Of a DNA stretch of 34,799 nucleotides, positions 15,984-25,742 are shown piece after piece. The stretch's first letter is position 1. The number at the start of each line of letters is the position of its first letter. The stretch spans positions 1 to 34,799 of the forward strand of contig JANYAU010000007.1 of assembly GCA_025361165.1 (NCBI GenBank), in the 5' to 3' direction. The notes beneath the pieces were generated by a model. It did not search any database. It saw only the letters and a list, made by a program, of their open reading frames with translations, and was not told where the DNA came from. The stretch is from Betaproteobacteria bacterium (GTDB lineage Bacteria; Pseudomonadota; Gammaproteobacteria; Burkholderiales; Thiobacteraceae). The position numbers and the translations under genes are program-made.

Positions 15984-17467
15984 GTGGCCTCGCTGGTAAT
16001 GGGGAGCGTGACGCGAAAATGCGCGCCCGACGCAGTGTCTAGGATCTCGATGCGGCCGCGATGCGCCAGCGCATACTCGCGCGCAATGGATAATCCGATG
16101 CCCGTGCCTTTAACGTAGCTAGCAGCGGCGGTTCGTCCTTGGTAAAACGCCTCGAATACTTTTTCGCGTTCGTCCGATGCGATGCCCGGCCCCTGGTCGG
16201 CCACATCCACGATGATGTGTGTGGCGTCACGCCGTAGGACAAAATCAATTGTCCCACCTGCAGGCGAAAATTTGATTGCATTGGAGAGCAGGTTGTCCAT
16301 GATGACCCGCAGCTTATCCTCATCACCGTCGATCATGGCGTCTGGCCCGGTGACGCTGGTTTGGATCTGTTTATTCAAAATAGCTAATTTTTGATCGAGT
16401 AACACTTTTTCAATCACCGGGCGGAGCCGGACGGGCGCCAACAGCAGCGATGACGCGCCCGCTTGCAGGGTACTGTAGTTTAAGAGGTCTTCGATGAGGC
16501 GCTGTAATTGTAAACTATTGTGGCGCAGGATTTCCGCGACTTCTTGCTGTTCGGTGGTCAGCGTGCCCACTACACCGTCGGCGAATAACTCGGCGCCCTC
16601 GCGCAGCGCTGTCAGGGGGGTCTTCAATTCGTGGGATAAATGGCGCAGAAACCGGCTTTTTTGCTCTTCCAAATCAAGCAGTCGGCGCCGCATCCAGTCG
16701 AGACGCTCGCCCAGTGCGCTCAAATCTTGGGGGCCGTCCACTATCACAGGGCCTGACAAATCGCCTTGCCCCATGCGCCGAATCGCCGCATCGATTTGGC
16801 GAAAGGGTCTGGCGATCAACATGGCAAACCCAAACACCAGAAAGATAGCCACCGGAAATAGCGCCAATAACTGCCACTGCATAATACGCAGTGCGCTACT
16901 CGCCATATCCTTCATTGCATCCACCTCGCGCTCGATCAGGGCGTTGCCCATGGCCGAGATGCGCTGCGCGGAATCCGCCAGCGCCACAAAATCGTTAGCG
17001 GCCGCGCCCGCCGCTTCAGGGGTAGGCGCTTTGGCTACTTGTTCATGAATGGCATTTTCCGAGCGGATGAGGGTTTGGAGGAGCTGCAACTGCTCATTTC
17101 CCAAAGGCAGTGTGGCCAAGCTGTGTGCGGTACTCATAAACTTGGCATGGCTGTGTTCGTATCCTTCAAGTAATGAGGCGTCGTTGAGAATCACCGCTTG
17201 CCGGACACTGCGCTCCATCGCAGTGACCTCGTCCACCAGAACCCGCCCGCCATGCGCTGCTTGTGCCGCTTGATATACCGCCCGTTGGCTTTGGTCGGCG
17301 AGGTGGTTAATGGACAGTGCGCTGTTGACCAGTCCGACCGCGAGCGGCAGCGCGACCAGGATAAAGCCAATGAAAATCAGCTTTAGAAACGAGTTGGGAT
17401 AGTACAGATGTAGCTTGCGTGAAGGCGCTCGAAATTCGCGCAACTGCTTGGTAAGAGGGGTTCTCAT
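15980..17467 (-). CDS. glrK: Sensor histidine kinase GlrK
   Basis: 495 residues. A first membrane helix (LIFIGFILVALPLAVGL, about 30-48) is followed by a helical periplasmic sensor region and a second helix (QLLALFPVAIFLVFGFAMLI, about 190-210). Then come a HAMP linker, the H-box RFLRHLSHELKTPLTALREG with His279, the N-box MDNLLSNAIKFSP, DQGPGIASDE and GTGIGLSIAREY. This is the usual layout of GlrK/QseE. It is the first gene of glrK-qseG-glrR. A small ACCC-GAAA-GGGT hairpin (17476-17494) lies just upstream of the ATG and may affect initiation. No clear promoter is visible between it and the tRNA. Confidence 0.9.
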   Translation of the reverse strand: MRTPLTKQLREFRAPSRKLHLYYPNSFLKLIFIGFILVALPLAVGLVNSALSINHLADQSQRAVYQAAQAAHGGRVLVDEVTAMERSVRQAVILNDASLLEGYEHSHAKFMSTAHSLATLPLGNEQLQLLQTLIRSENAIHEQVAKAPTPEAAGAAANDFVALADSAQRISAMGNALIEREVDAMKDMASSALRIMQWQLLALFPVAIFLVFGFAMLIARPFRQIDAAIRRMGQGDLSGPVIVDGPQDLSALGERLDWMRRRLLDLEEQKSRFLRHLSHELKTPLTALREGAELFADGVVGTLTTEQQEVAEILRHNSLQLQRLIEDLLNYSTLQAGASSLLLAPVRLRPVIEKVLLDQKLAILNKQIQTSVTGPDAMIDGDEDKLRVIMDNLLSNAIKFSPAGGTIDFVLRRDATHIIVDVADQGPGIASDEREKVFEAFYQGRTAAASYVKGTGIGLSIAREYALAHRGRIEILDTASGAHFRVTLPITSEAT

Positions 17468-17601
17468 GTTGACTCGGCACCCTTTCGGGTTACCTCATAC
17501 TTACTTGCAAGATTTCGGCGTGGATGCGCGCTCTTTTTAAGTAGGGCGCGCAAAATGAATCTTCTTGCCACGAGTGCTAAAAGCGCTGAAGCGAAAAGAA
17601 G

Positions 17602-17678
<77 letters not shown>

Positions 17679-17680
17679 AT

Positions 17681-18649
17681 TCAGTGATTTCTGGTCACCG
17701 AGAAAGCCGCCAATTCTAACAGCGTTTGCTTGTAATGAGAATCCGGCAAATGATCGATGGTGGCGCAGGCGATATCCGCTTCCCGTTGCGCTTGCTCGGC
17801 GGCGTATTGGAGTGCGCCGGTGGCGTGGATGGTTTCCACTATTTGGCTGAAATCGTCCAAACTGCCTTGCTCAATGGCACGGCGGATCAGCGCGGTTTGC
17901 GCCGGAGAGCCTTGTTTCATAGCATAGAGCAGGGGCAGGGTGGGCTTGCCTTCGGCCAGATCGTCGCCCAAGTTTTTGCCGGTTTGTTCGTGATTGCCGG
18001 AGTAATCCAACACATCGTCAATCAATTGAAATGCCGTGCCAAGGTGCATGCCATAGTTCGCCATGGCTTCTTCATCGCGGCTATCGGCTTGGCCGAGGAT
18101 GGCGCCGAGCCGCGTCGCGGCCTCGAACAGCTTGGCGGTTTTGTAGCGAATGACTTGAAGATAGCGTTCCTCGCCGATATCCGGGTCGTTGCAGTTGAGT
18201 AACTGCAATACCTCGCCCTCGGCAATGGTGTTGGTGGCATCGGCCAGCACTTGCATCACGCGCATATCGCTCACACCCACCATCATCTGGAATGCGCGCG
18301 AATAGAGGAAGTCTCCCACCAGCACGCTGGCGGCGTTGCCGAATAGCGCATTCGCGGTCTGGTGGCCGCGGCGTAAATTGGATTCGTCCACGACGTCGTC
18401 GTGCAACAGGGTGGCGGTGTGAATAAACTCGACCACTGCCGCCAGTTCATAATGCTGCGCGCCGCGATAGCCAAAGGCGCCGGCCGAAAGCAACACCAGC
18501 GCTGGACGTAAACGCTTGCCGCCGCTGGCGATAATATATTCCGACACCTGCCGGATCAGCGTCACGCCGGAGTGCAGGCGTTCCCGGATAATGGCGTCTA
18601 CGCGCTCCATGTCTAGCGCGATGACCCTGCGAATTTCTTCAATTTCCAC
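17681..18649 (-). CDS. ispB: Polyprenyl diphosphate synthase (octaprenyl type)
   Basis: Trans-prenyltransferase that builds the ubiquinone side chain by adding isopentenyl diphosphate units. Both aspartate-rich motifs are present: LLHDDVVDESNLRRG and QLIDDVLDYSG, with GGKRLRPAL near the N-terminus. Octaprenyl is the usual product in betaproteobacteria, but chain length is not readable from sequence. The frame is open to a TTG at 18706 (341 aa). However, that TTG is itself the -35 of a good promoter (TTGACC-17-TACCAT), so I prefer the GTG at 18649 (VEIEEIRRVIALDM, 322 aa). Neither has a strong ribosome site. The gene is divergent from rplU. Confidence 0.93.
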   Translation of the reverse strand: MEIEEIRRVIALDMERVDAIIRERLHSGVTLIRQVSEYIIASGGKRLRPALVLLSAGAFGYRGAQHYELAAVVEFIHTATLLHDDVVDESNLRRGHQTANALFGNAASVLVGDFLYSRAFQMMVGVSDMRVMQVLADATNTIAEGEVLQLLNCNDPDIGEERYLQVIRYKTAKLFEAATRLGAILGQADSRDEEAMANYGMHLGTAFQLIDDVLDYSGNHEQTGKNLGDDLAEGKPTLPLLYAMKQGSPAQTALIRRAIEQGSLDDFSQIVETIHATGALQYAAEQAQREADIACATIDHLPDSHYKQTLLELAAFSVTRNH

Positions 18650-18677
18650 GAATTTTGGCCAAAAAAGCAAAGCGCCA

Positions 18678-18706
18678 ATGGTAGGAAGCCCAATCACATC
18701 GGTCAA
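18678..18706 (-). promoter_or_regulatory. Predicted sigma-70 promoter of ispB
   Basis: On the minus strand TTGACC (18706-18701) lies 17 bases from TACCAT (18683-18678). The predicted start near 18671 gives a leader of about 22 bases to the GTG at 18649. Its first ten bases, TTGACCGATG, are identical to those of the divergent rplU promoter. Confidence 0.55.
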
Positions 18707-18754
18707 GGGGAAAAGCCCAGACCGGTGCGGGATCCGGCCCCCACCCTAAAGCTT

Positions 18755-18783
18755 TTGACCGATGGCTGGTTTTCCCCTATAAT
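18755..18783 (+). promoter_or_regulatory. Strong sigma-70 promoter of rplU
   Basis: TTGACC (18755-18760), a 17-base spacer and a perfect TATAAT (18778-18783) lie 37 bases upstream of the rplU ATG. This is the best sigma-70 promoter match in the window, fitting ribosomal protein genes. Confidence 0.85.
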
Positions 18784-18819
18784 GCGCGGTTTTCCGAATT
18801 GAATTAACGGAGAGCGCTC

Positions 18820-19131
18820 ATGTATGCGGTCGTAAAAACCGGTGGCAAGCAGTATCGCGTTGTCCCCGGCCAAAAATTTAAAGTAGAACAGATACCGGCA
18901 GACATCGGCAGCGAAATCGTTCTGGATCAAGTCCTGATGCTCGCCGATGGCGACACCGTGACGGTCGGCACCCCTATGGTGGCCGGCGCCAGCGTAACTG
19001 CCAAAGTGTTGTCCCAGGGGCGCGGCAAGAAAGTGACGATTTTTAAAATGCGTCGCCGCAAGCACTACCAAAAACACCAGGGACATCGCCAAAACTATAC
19101 CGAGCTCGAAATTCAGAGCATCGGCAAGTAA
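18820..19131 (+). CDS. rplU: Ribosomal protein bL21
   Basis: 103-residue large-subunit protein that binds 23S rRNA. It begins [17 protein letters not shown] and ends with the basic [18 protein letters not shown] signature, at the normal family length. ACGGAGAG lies a few bases upstream of the ATG. It is first in rplU-rpmA and transcribed from the strong promoter at 18755-18783. Confidence 0.99.
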   Translation: MYAVVKTGGKQYRVVPGQKFKVEQIPADIGSEIVLDQVLMLADGDTVTVGTPMVAGASVTAKVLSQGRGKKVTIFKMRRRKHYQKHQGHRQNYTELEIQSIGK

Positions 19132-19143
19132 AGGAAATTAGCC

Positions 19144-19407
19144 ATGGCACATAAAAAAGCAGGCGGTAGTTCCCGTAACGGCCGCGAGTCGCATTCCAAA
19201 CGCCTGGGCGTGAAGCGCTACGGCGGCCAATTGGTGAACGCGGGCGAGATCATTGTGCGCCAGCGCGGCACCCAATTCCACGCCGGCGACAATGTCGGCA
19301 TGGGCAAGGATCACACCTTGTTCGCCAAGATCGAAGGCAAGGTTTGTTTCGCGACCAAAGGTCCGCTGCAGCGCCATATGGTAATCATTGAGCCGGTCGC
19401 GGCCTAA
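19144..19407 (+). CDS. rpmA: Ribosomal protein bL27
   Basis: 87-residue protein located near the peptidyl-transferase centre. [20 protein letters not shown] shows the mature-type N-terminus typical of proteobacteria, without the cleaved extension of Firmicutes. The family signature [16 protein letters not shown]... follows. It lies 12 bases after rplU with an AAGGAAA ribosome site and is followed by a strong terminator. Confidence 0.99.
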   Translation: MAHKKAGGSSRNGRESHSKRLGVKRYGGQLVNAGEIIVRQRGTQFHAGDNVGMGKDHTLFAKIEGKVCFATKGPLQRHMVIIEPVAA

Positions 19408-19430
19408 ACGCGTCGCGTCTCGTGTACCGT

Positions 19431-20539
<1,109 letters not shown>

Positions 20540-20583
20540 GGTAAAATACCCAGCTTCCTCGTTTCTTGCGGCGCAAGCTAACC

Positions 20584-21705
20584 ATGCAATCTGTTCTCGC
20601 TAAATCCAAATGCCTCGTGGTGAAAGTCGGCAGCAGCCTCGTCACCAATGAAGGTCAGGGTCTCGATACCCACGCCATTGCGCAGTGGGCCGACCAAATC
20701 GCGCGTCTCAAAATCATGGGCAAGCAGGTCGTACTGGTTTCCAGCGGCGCGATTGCCGAAGGCATGCAACGCCTGGGGTGGACGAAACGTCCCAAAGCCG
20801 TGCATGAATTACAAGCCGCAGCCGCGGTGGGGCAGATGGGCCTGGTGCAGGTGTACGAAACCTGCTTCCGCAAGCATGGCCTGCACACCGCGCAAATTTT
20901 ACTCACGCATGAAGACCTCGCCGATCGTAAGCGCTACCTCAACGCCCGTTCTACATTGCGTACCTTGCTCGCGCTGAATGTGATTCCGATCATCAACGAG
21001 AACGATACGGTGGTCACGGACGAAATTAAATTCGGCGACAACGACACGCTCGCCGCGCTGGTAACGAATTTAATCGAAGCCGATGCGCTGGTGATTATGA
21101 CTGACCAAAAAGGCTTGTACTCCGCTGATCCGCGCAATGATCCAAATGCGACCTTGATTCAAGCAGGGCGTGCGGGCGATGCGGCATTGGAAACCATGGC
21201 GGGGGGGGCAGGTAGTGCGATCGGCCGCGGCGGCATGCTCACCAAAGTGCTCGCCGCCAAACGTGCCGGGCGTAGCGGGGCGCATACCGTCATTGCTTGG
21301 GGGCGTGAGCCGGAAGTGTTGGTGCGGCTCGCTGCAGGCGAATGTATCGGCACGCAATTGATCGCGGATGAAGCAAATAAAATTGCCGCGCGCAAAAAAT
21401 GGCTCGCCGATCATTTGCAAGTGCGCGGCCGGCTCATGCTCGACGCCGGTGCGGTGCGGGCGCTGCAAGAAGAAGGCAAAAGCCTGCTGCCGATTGGCGT
21501 GCATGATCTCAGCGGGGAATTTGAACGCGGTGAAGTGGTTACCTGCCTCGATCCCGCGGGCCGCGAAATCGCGCGCGGCTTAATCAACTACACCTCGGAA
21601 GAAACGCGCAAGATACTCAAGCAAGCATCGAGCGAAATTGAAGCCATTCTGGGTTATGTAGACGAATCAGAATTGATTCACCGGGATAGTTTGGTGTTGC
21701 TGTAA
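20584..21705 (+). CDS. proB: Glutamate 5-kinase
   Basis: Phosphorylates glutamate in the first step of proline synthesis and is normally feedback-inhibited by proline. The amino-acid-kinase domain has [34 protein letters not shown] and [18 protein letters not shown]-terminal PUA domain begins near residue 275 ([20 protein letters not shown]). The ATG at 20584 gives 373 aa; a TTG 18 bases earlier is also in frame. No strong ribosome site is seen. A small CTTGC-GGC-GCAAG hairpin (20565-20577) lies just before the ATG, and a TAAAAT at 20542-20547 could be a -10. proA is not in the window. Confidence 0.97.
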   Translation: MQSVLAKSKCLVVKVGSSLVTNEGQGLDTHAIAQWADQIARLKIMGKQVVLVSSGAIAEGMQRLGWTKRPKAVHELQAAAAVGQMGLVQVYETCFRKHGLHTAQILLTHEDLADRKRYLNARSTLRTLLALNVIPIINENDTVVTDEIKFGDNDTLAALVTNLIEADALVIMTDQKGLYSADPRNDPNATLIQAGRAGDAALETMAGGAGSAIGRGGMLTKVLAAKRAGRSGAHTVIAWGREPEVLVRLAAGECIGTQLIADEANKIAARKKWLADHLQVRGRLMLDAGAVRALQEEGKSLLPIGVHDLSGEFERGEVVTCLDPAGREIARGLINYTSEETRKILKQASSEIEAILGYVDESELIHRDSLVLL

Positions 21706-21712
21706 GCCAGTG

Positions 21713-22666
21713 CTAGGTCTTGTTGTCTGGGGGCGCGTTCAGATATTGATCGTGGCGCTCAATGAATTGTTGGCTACTGCTGATACCGCGTAAATGCAAG
21801 ATATGGCTGCGCACCGCGACTTCCACCATCACCGCGAGATTGCGGCCGGCAGCGACCGGGATACGTACTTTGGGAATATTGATACCAAGAATTTCTTGCG
21901 TATCGCGTTGCATTTGCAGCCGGTCGTAATTTTCCTGGGTGATGTCGGCGGATTTTTCCAAATGCACGATAAAGCGCAATGTTTTCTTCGGTTTCACTGC
22001 CACCTCGCCATATAAAGCGCGAATATTAAGTATCCCCAAGCCGCGCACTTCGATGAAGTCTTGTAGCAGCGATGGGCAGCGTCCCTCCAGCGTATCAGGT
22101 GAGATCTCATAAATTTCCACGATATCGTCCGCGATCAAGCGATGGCCGCGCGTGATGAGCTCTAAGGCCAATTCGCTTTTGCCTATGGCGGCCCCGCCGG
22201 TAATCAGCACCCCGATCCCCATCACTTCCATGAAAACCCCGTGCAGGGTGGTGAATTCCGCGAGCGCCTTGGCGAGATAGTGGGAAAGGATTTGCATCAG
22301 CCGCGGACTCGGCTGGGGCGAAGTGAAAAGCGCCGTCTCGGTGCGGTTCGCTATATCGAGCAGTGCTTGCGGCACCGCTTCGTTATTGGCGATGACAACT
22401 GCTGCGAGTTCGGTCGAATACAGATTATCGATGGCCTGTTGCAAGCTTTCTGCGCTCAGGCTGCGCAAATAATCCATCTCCGCCGCACCCAACACTTGCA
22501 CCCGGTTAGGATGCACAAAATTAAGATGCCCGATCAAGGCGAGTGAGGGTTTTTGCACCGTCTCGCTGGTCAGCAATTTGCTGCCGCCAGTGCTGCCGGC
22601 GATCCAGGCCAGTTCCAGCTTCTGGCGTGTGTCTTCAAACAGATGTTGTACGGTGATCTGCGTCAT
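21713..22666 (-). CDS. hprK: HPr kinase/phosphorylase
   Basis: Bifunctional enzyme that phosphorylates and dephosphorylates Ser46 of HPr in the nitrogen-type phosphotransferase network of betaproteobacteria. 317 aa. The catalytic His142 (LHGVFMEVMG) precedes the P-loop GGAAIGKSE (157-165), and the HprK signature EVRGLGILNIR follows. The P-loop is unusual: most homologues have G-[DE]-S-G-x-G-K-S, whereas this one has Gly-Ala-Ala in place of Asp/Glu-Ser-Gly but keeps the GKS. It overlaps ptsN by 32 bases and has no ribosome site of its own, so translation is probably coupled. No rapZ or ptsH follows; the next gene is convergent proB. Confidence 0.95.
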   Translation of the reverse strand: MTQITVQHLFEDTRQKLELAWIAGSTGGSKLLTSETVQKPSLALIGHLNFVHPNRVQVLGAAEMDYLRSLSAESLQQAIDNLYSTELAAVVIANNEAVPQALLDIANRTETALFTSPQPSPRLMQILSHYLAKALAEFTTLHGVFMEVMGIGVLITGGAAIGKSELALELITRGHRLIADDIVEIYEISPDTLEGRCPSLLQDFIEVRGLGILNIRALYGEVAVKPKKTLRFIVHLEKSADITQENYDRLQMQRDTQEILGINIPKVRIPVAAGRNLAVMVEVAVRSHILHLRGISSSQQFIERHDQYLNAPPDNKT

Positions 22667-23114
22667 GAGGGGTAGTCAAGAGTTGAAAAATTTCAGTTGC
22701 GTTTTTTTCTTGCAATAAGCGATCGCGTAGTGCGCGATCGCTAAATAATTGCGCGAGTTCGGAGAGAATTTGCAAATGCAAATCGGTGGCGTGTTCAGGC
22801 ACCAACAACACGAACAATAAGCGCACCGGTTCATTGTCTGGCGCGCCGAAGGGTACGGGGTCGCGGGTGCGCACGAAGACACCCATAGCTTGCTGCAGCT
22901 GTTTGATACGGCCATGCGGAATCGCTACCCCTTGGCCTAAGCCGGTAGAGCCGAGCTTTTCGCGGTCGGTGAGACTCTTCGTAATGACTTTTGGCGCAAG
23001 GCTCAGCGGCAGCGCCAAACGTTGGGCGATTTCCTCAAACAGCGCTTCCTTGCTGCTCGCCTGGATATCGAGCAGCACATAATCCGGTTTCAGCAGGGAG
23101 GCAATGAGGGACAT
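22635..23114 (-). CDS. ptsN: Nitrogen-PTS EIIA protein (EIIA-Ntr)
   Basis: 159-residue PTS EIIA-2 domain protein of the regulatory branch that takes phosphate from HPr/NPr. In characterised bacteria it tunes potassium transport, cell-envelope and nitrogen functions. The phosphorylated His67 lies in GVAIPHGR, and LLVPEHATDLHLQIL is the usual second motif. The ATG at 23114 is the only start consistent with family alignment. It has no ribosome site: the U-tract of the hairpin at 23115-23139 abuts it. The C-terminal ten codons overlap the start of hprK. Confidence 0.95.
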   Translation of the reverse strand: MSLIASLLKPDYVLLDIQASSKEALFEEIAQRLALPLSLAPKVITKSLTDREKLGSTGLGQGVAIPHGRIKQLQQAMGVFVRTRDPVPFGAPDNEPVRLLFVLLVPEHATDLHLQILSELAQLFSDRALRDRLLQEKNATEIFQLLTTPHDADHRTTSV

Positions 23115-23139
23115 GAAAACGGGCCGCGTCAGCGGCCCG
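23115..23139 (-). terminator. Intrinsic-terminator-like hairpin abutting the ptsN start
   Basis: On the minus strand an 8-bp stem CGGGCCGC-TGAC-GCGGCCCG is followed by TTTTC and then directly by the ptsN ATG. It lies 7 bases after the hpf stop. It has the form of a short rho-independent terminator or attenuator between hpf and ptsN. Confidence 0.7.
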
Positions 23140-23145
23140 GCTGGT

Positions 23146-23469
23146 TTACTCGGCGGCTTCCTGATGCTTCAAAGCATCGCGCCCATGTGCGCCATTTTTT
23201 TCTTTGTGTTTGAGTACTTGCCGGTCCAGCTTGTCGGCGAGCAAATCGATGGCGGCATACATGTCGTTGTCGGTCGCTTCGGCAAAAATGTCTTTGCCGC
23301 TGACGTGAATGTTGGCTTCGACTTTCTGCGCGAGTTTCTCCACGGTCATAATCACATTGACGTCGATGACATGGTCGAAATGACGTGTGACGCGCTCCAG
23401 TTTGGCGCTGACGTAGTCGCGGATGGCAGGGGTGACTTCCAAGTGATGTCCGGTGACGCTGAGGTTCAT
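23146..23469 (-). CDS. hpf: Ribosome hibernation promoting factor, short form
   Basis: 107-residue HPF/YfiA-family protein that binds the 30S decoding region and promotes ribosome dimerisation in stationary phase. MNLSVTGHHLEVTPAIRDYV starts the domain, and DMYAAIDLLADKLDRQVLKHKEK is the conserved basic helix. Length fits the short HPF class, without the C-terminal dimerisation domain of long HPF. AAGGAG lies about 8 bases before the ATG. It is 14 bases downstream of rpoN, the conserved arrangement. Confidence 0.96.
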   Translation of the reverse strand: MNLSVTGHHLEVTPAIRDYVSAKLERVTRHFDHVIDVNVIMTVEKLAQKVEANIHVSGKDIFAEATDNDMYAAIDLLADKLDRQVLKHKEKNGAHGRDALKHQEAAE

Positions 23470-23483
23470 AGCCTAACTCCTTC

Positions 23484-24944
23484 TCAAAGGGCCTTACGAA
23501 GATTGACCGGAGGGATTTGCAGTGCCTCCCGGTATTTGGCGATCGTGCGGCGTGCCACGATAATGCCTTGCTGCGACAAAATTTCGGCAACCTGGCTGTC
23601 CGACAGCGGACGTTTGACATCTTCCGCCGCCACCAGTTGTTTGATCAAGGCGCGAATCGCGGTGGCGGAGCAGGCGCCGCCGGTATCGGTAGCGACATGG
23701 CTGCCGAAAAAATATTTCAGTTCAAAAATACCGCGTGGCGTCAGCATGTATTTTTGGGTGGTGACGCGCGAGACGGTGGATTCGTGCAGGCTGACTTCCT
23801 CGGCGATTTCGCGCAACACCAGCGGGCGCATCGCCACTTCGCCATGATCGAAAAAATGCCGCTGGCGCTCGACGATGGCTTGCGACACGCGCAAGATGGT
23901 GTCGAAGCGCTGCTGCACGTTTTTAATCAGCCAGCGTGCTTCTTGTAACTGATTAGACAGATCCTTGTTCGAGGCGTTGCGATTGCGGCGCAAGATGTCG
24001 GCATACACGCGATTGATGCGCAGCCGCGGCATGGCATCGGTATTGAGCCGTACCGTCCATTGGCCTTTCACCTTGCGCACTTCCACATCGTGCACGATGT
24101 AGCGGGTGTCGGTGGCCGCATATTCGGCGCCCGGACGCGGATTGAGCGCAGTGATCAGGGCCCGCATTTCGCGCAACTGTTCGTCATTGCACTGCAACAG
24201 TTTTTTGAGTTTGGTGAAGTCGCGTGCGCCCAGCACTTCCAAATGCTTGCGCGCGGTTTCGAGTGCGGCTGCGCGGCCGGGCGTGTCTGCCGGGATTACA
24301 TTTAACTGCAGCACCAGGCATTCGGAAAGGCTGCGCGCGCCGACGCCAATGGGATCCATGTTCTGGATGTGTTTGAGCGCGGTATCCAACTCCACCGGAT
24401 CGACTTCCAATTCCAGCGGCAGCAGCGAAGCGAGCTCGGCCAAATCTTGCTGCAGATAGCCCGCGTCATCCAAGGCATCGATCAACAGCATCGTCATGGT
24501 TTTATCGCGGTCGCTGAGCGGGAGTAGATTCAATTGCCATACCAAGTGCTCGCGCAAGGTCTCGGTGCAAGCCGCCATTTGCGCCCCCCCGTCTTGCTCT
24601 TCGTCATCATTGTGCGAGTAGACGCCGGGCGCTTCGTCCCACAGCCCATCCGTCTGCTCCAGCGCGGTTTCTGGCGCATCATTGACGGGTTCGGCAGGGG
24701 GCGGCGCGTCAGTGGGGGTGGCTTCGGAGGTTTCGGGGATAGGAGTGTCGCCGCCGTAATACGTTTCGTCGTTGCCGTCGGCGCTGTCGTCGTCGAATCG
24801 TTCCAGCAGCGGATTGTCTTGCAGCAGGGTTTCGAGTTCTTGATTGAGTTCGAGCGTCGAGAGCTGCAGCAGCCGAATCGATTGCTGCAATTGCGGCGTG
24901 AGAGTCAGATGCTGGGAGATTCTGAGCTGTAAGCTATGCTTCAT
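23484..24944 (-). CDS. rpoN: RNA polymerase sigma-54 factor
   Basis: 486-residue alternative sigma factor that needs AAA+ activators. Region I is Gln/Leu-rich (LTPQLQQSIRLLQLSTLELN). Region II is acidic (DDDSADGNDETY). The core-binding domain, the helix-turn-helix (HESTVSRVTTQKYM) and the C-terminal RpoN box ARRTIAKYREALQIP are all intact. It follows lptB by 48 bases. Two of its activators (PilR, GlrR) and two candidate promoters lie in this window. Confidence 0.98.
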   Translation of the reverse strand: MKHSLQLRISQHLTLTPQLQQSIRLLQLSTLELNQELETLLQDNPLLERFDDDSADGNDETYYGGDTPIPETSEATPTDAPPPAEPVNDAPETALEQTDGLWDEAPGVYSHNDDEEQDGGAQMAACTETLREHLVWQLNLLPLSDRDKTMTMLLIDALDDAGYLQQDLAELASLLPLELEVDPVELDTALKHIQNMDPIGVGARSLSECLVLQLNVIPADTPGRAAALETARKHLEVLGARDFTKLKKLLQCNDEQLREMRALITALNPRPGAEYAATDTRYIVHDVEVRKVKGQWTVRLNTDAMPRLRINRVYADILRRNRNASNKDLSNQLQEARWLIKNVQQRFDTILRVSQAIVERQRHFFDHGEVAMRPLVLREIAEEVSLHESTVSRVTTQKYMLTPRGIFELKYFFGSHVATDTGGACSATAIRALIKQLVAAEDVKRPLSDSQVAEILSQQGIIVARRTIAKYREALQIPPVNLRKAL

Positions 24945-24992
24945 TCGATGTGCGTTCTGGCCGGAAGCGCGGCCGCGCGATAGGGCAACGGT

Positions 24993-25715
24993 TCATAGAC
25001 GAAAATGTTCGCCTAAATAAACCTTCCTCACATTTTCATTATAAACAATTTCATCCGGTTTGCCGCTGGCCAGTACTAAACCCTCGTTAATGATATAAGC
25101 GCGATCACAAATACCCAGTGTTTCCCGGACGTTGTGATCGGTAATTAAGACGCCGATGCCGCGCCCGGAAAGGAAACGGATGATTTTTTGGATATCCAGC
25201 ACCGCAATTGGGTCAACGCCGGCAAACGGCTCGTCGAGTAGAATAAAGCGCGGTTTCGTGGCCAGTGCGCGCGCGATTTCCACCCGACGCCGTTCGCCGC
25301 CGGACAGGCTCAAGGCCTGGGCGTCGCGCAAGTGTTCGACATTCAGATCATGCAGCAGCTCATCCAAACGTAGCGCGATTTCGGCAGGGGAGATAGGCTG
25401 CAATTCGAGGATAGCCTGGATATTTTCGGCTACCGTGAGCTTGCGGAAAATTGACGCTTCTTGCGGCAAATAACTCAAGCCGAGTAAGGCGCGGCGGTGG
25501 ATCGGGAGCGTGCTCATGTCTTGACCATCGAGCAGGATACGTCCGCCATCCAAGCTGGTGAGCCCGACCATCATATAAAAGCTGGTGGTCTTGCCGGCGC
25601 CATTGGGGCCGAGCAGACCCACCACGTCACCGCTGTGCACGTTGAGGGACACGTCTTTGACGACGACGCGCGCCTTGTAGCGCTTGCGTAAGTTGATAAC
25701 TTCTAAGGTGCTCAT
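24993..25715 (-). CDS. lptB: Lipopolysaccharide export ATPase LptB
   Basis: 240-residue ABC ATPase that powers LPS extraction by LptFG from the inner membrane. Walker A is [16 protein letters not shown], the signature is [15 protein letters not shown] and Walker B is [13 protein letters not shown], followed by the switch His in [11 protein letters not shown]. It is 27 bases downstream of lptA in the conserved lptC-lptA-lptB-rpoN order. lptF and lptG are not in the window. Confidence 0.98.
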   Translation of the reverse strand: MSTLEVINLRKRYKARVVVKDVSLNVHSGDVVGLLGPNGAGKTTSFYMMVGLTSLDGGRILLDGQDMSTLPIHRRALLGLSYLPQEASIFRKLTVAENIQAILELQPISPAEIALRLDELLHDLNVEHLRDAQALSLSGGERRRVEIARALATKPRFILLDEPFAGVDPIAVLDIQKIIRFLSGRGIGVLITDHNVRETLGICDRAYIINEGLVLASGKPDEIVYNENVRKVYLGEHFRL

Positions 25716-25742
25716 GAATTCGGGGCGCTCGTGGTGGGCGGT

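Noticed and set aside
17549-17570. TGGCA...TTGC pair upstream of glrK as a sigma-54 promoter
   Set aside because: The GG-to-GC spacing is 16 bases rather than 10, incompatible with sigma-54 recognition.
23104-23847. Plus-strand open frame of 247 codons
   Set aside because: Antisense to hpf and rpoN; low resemblance to any protein and no promoter.
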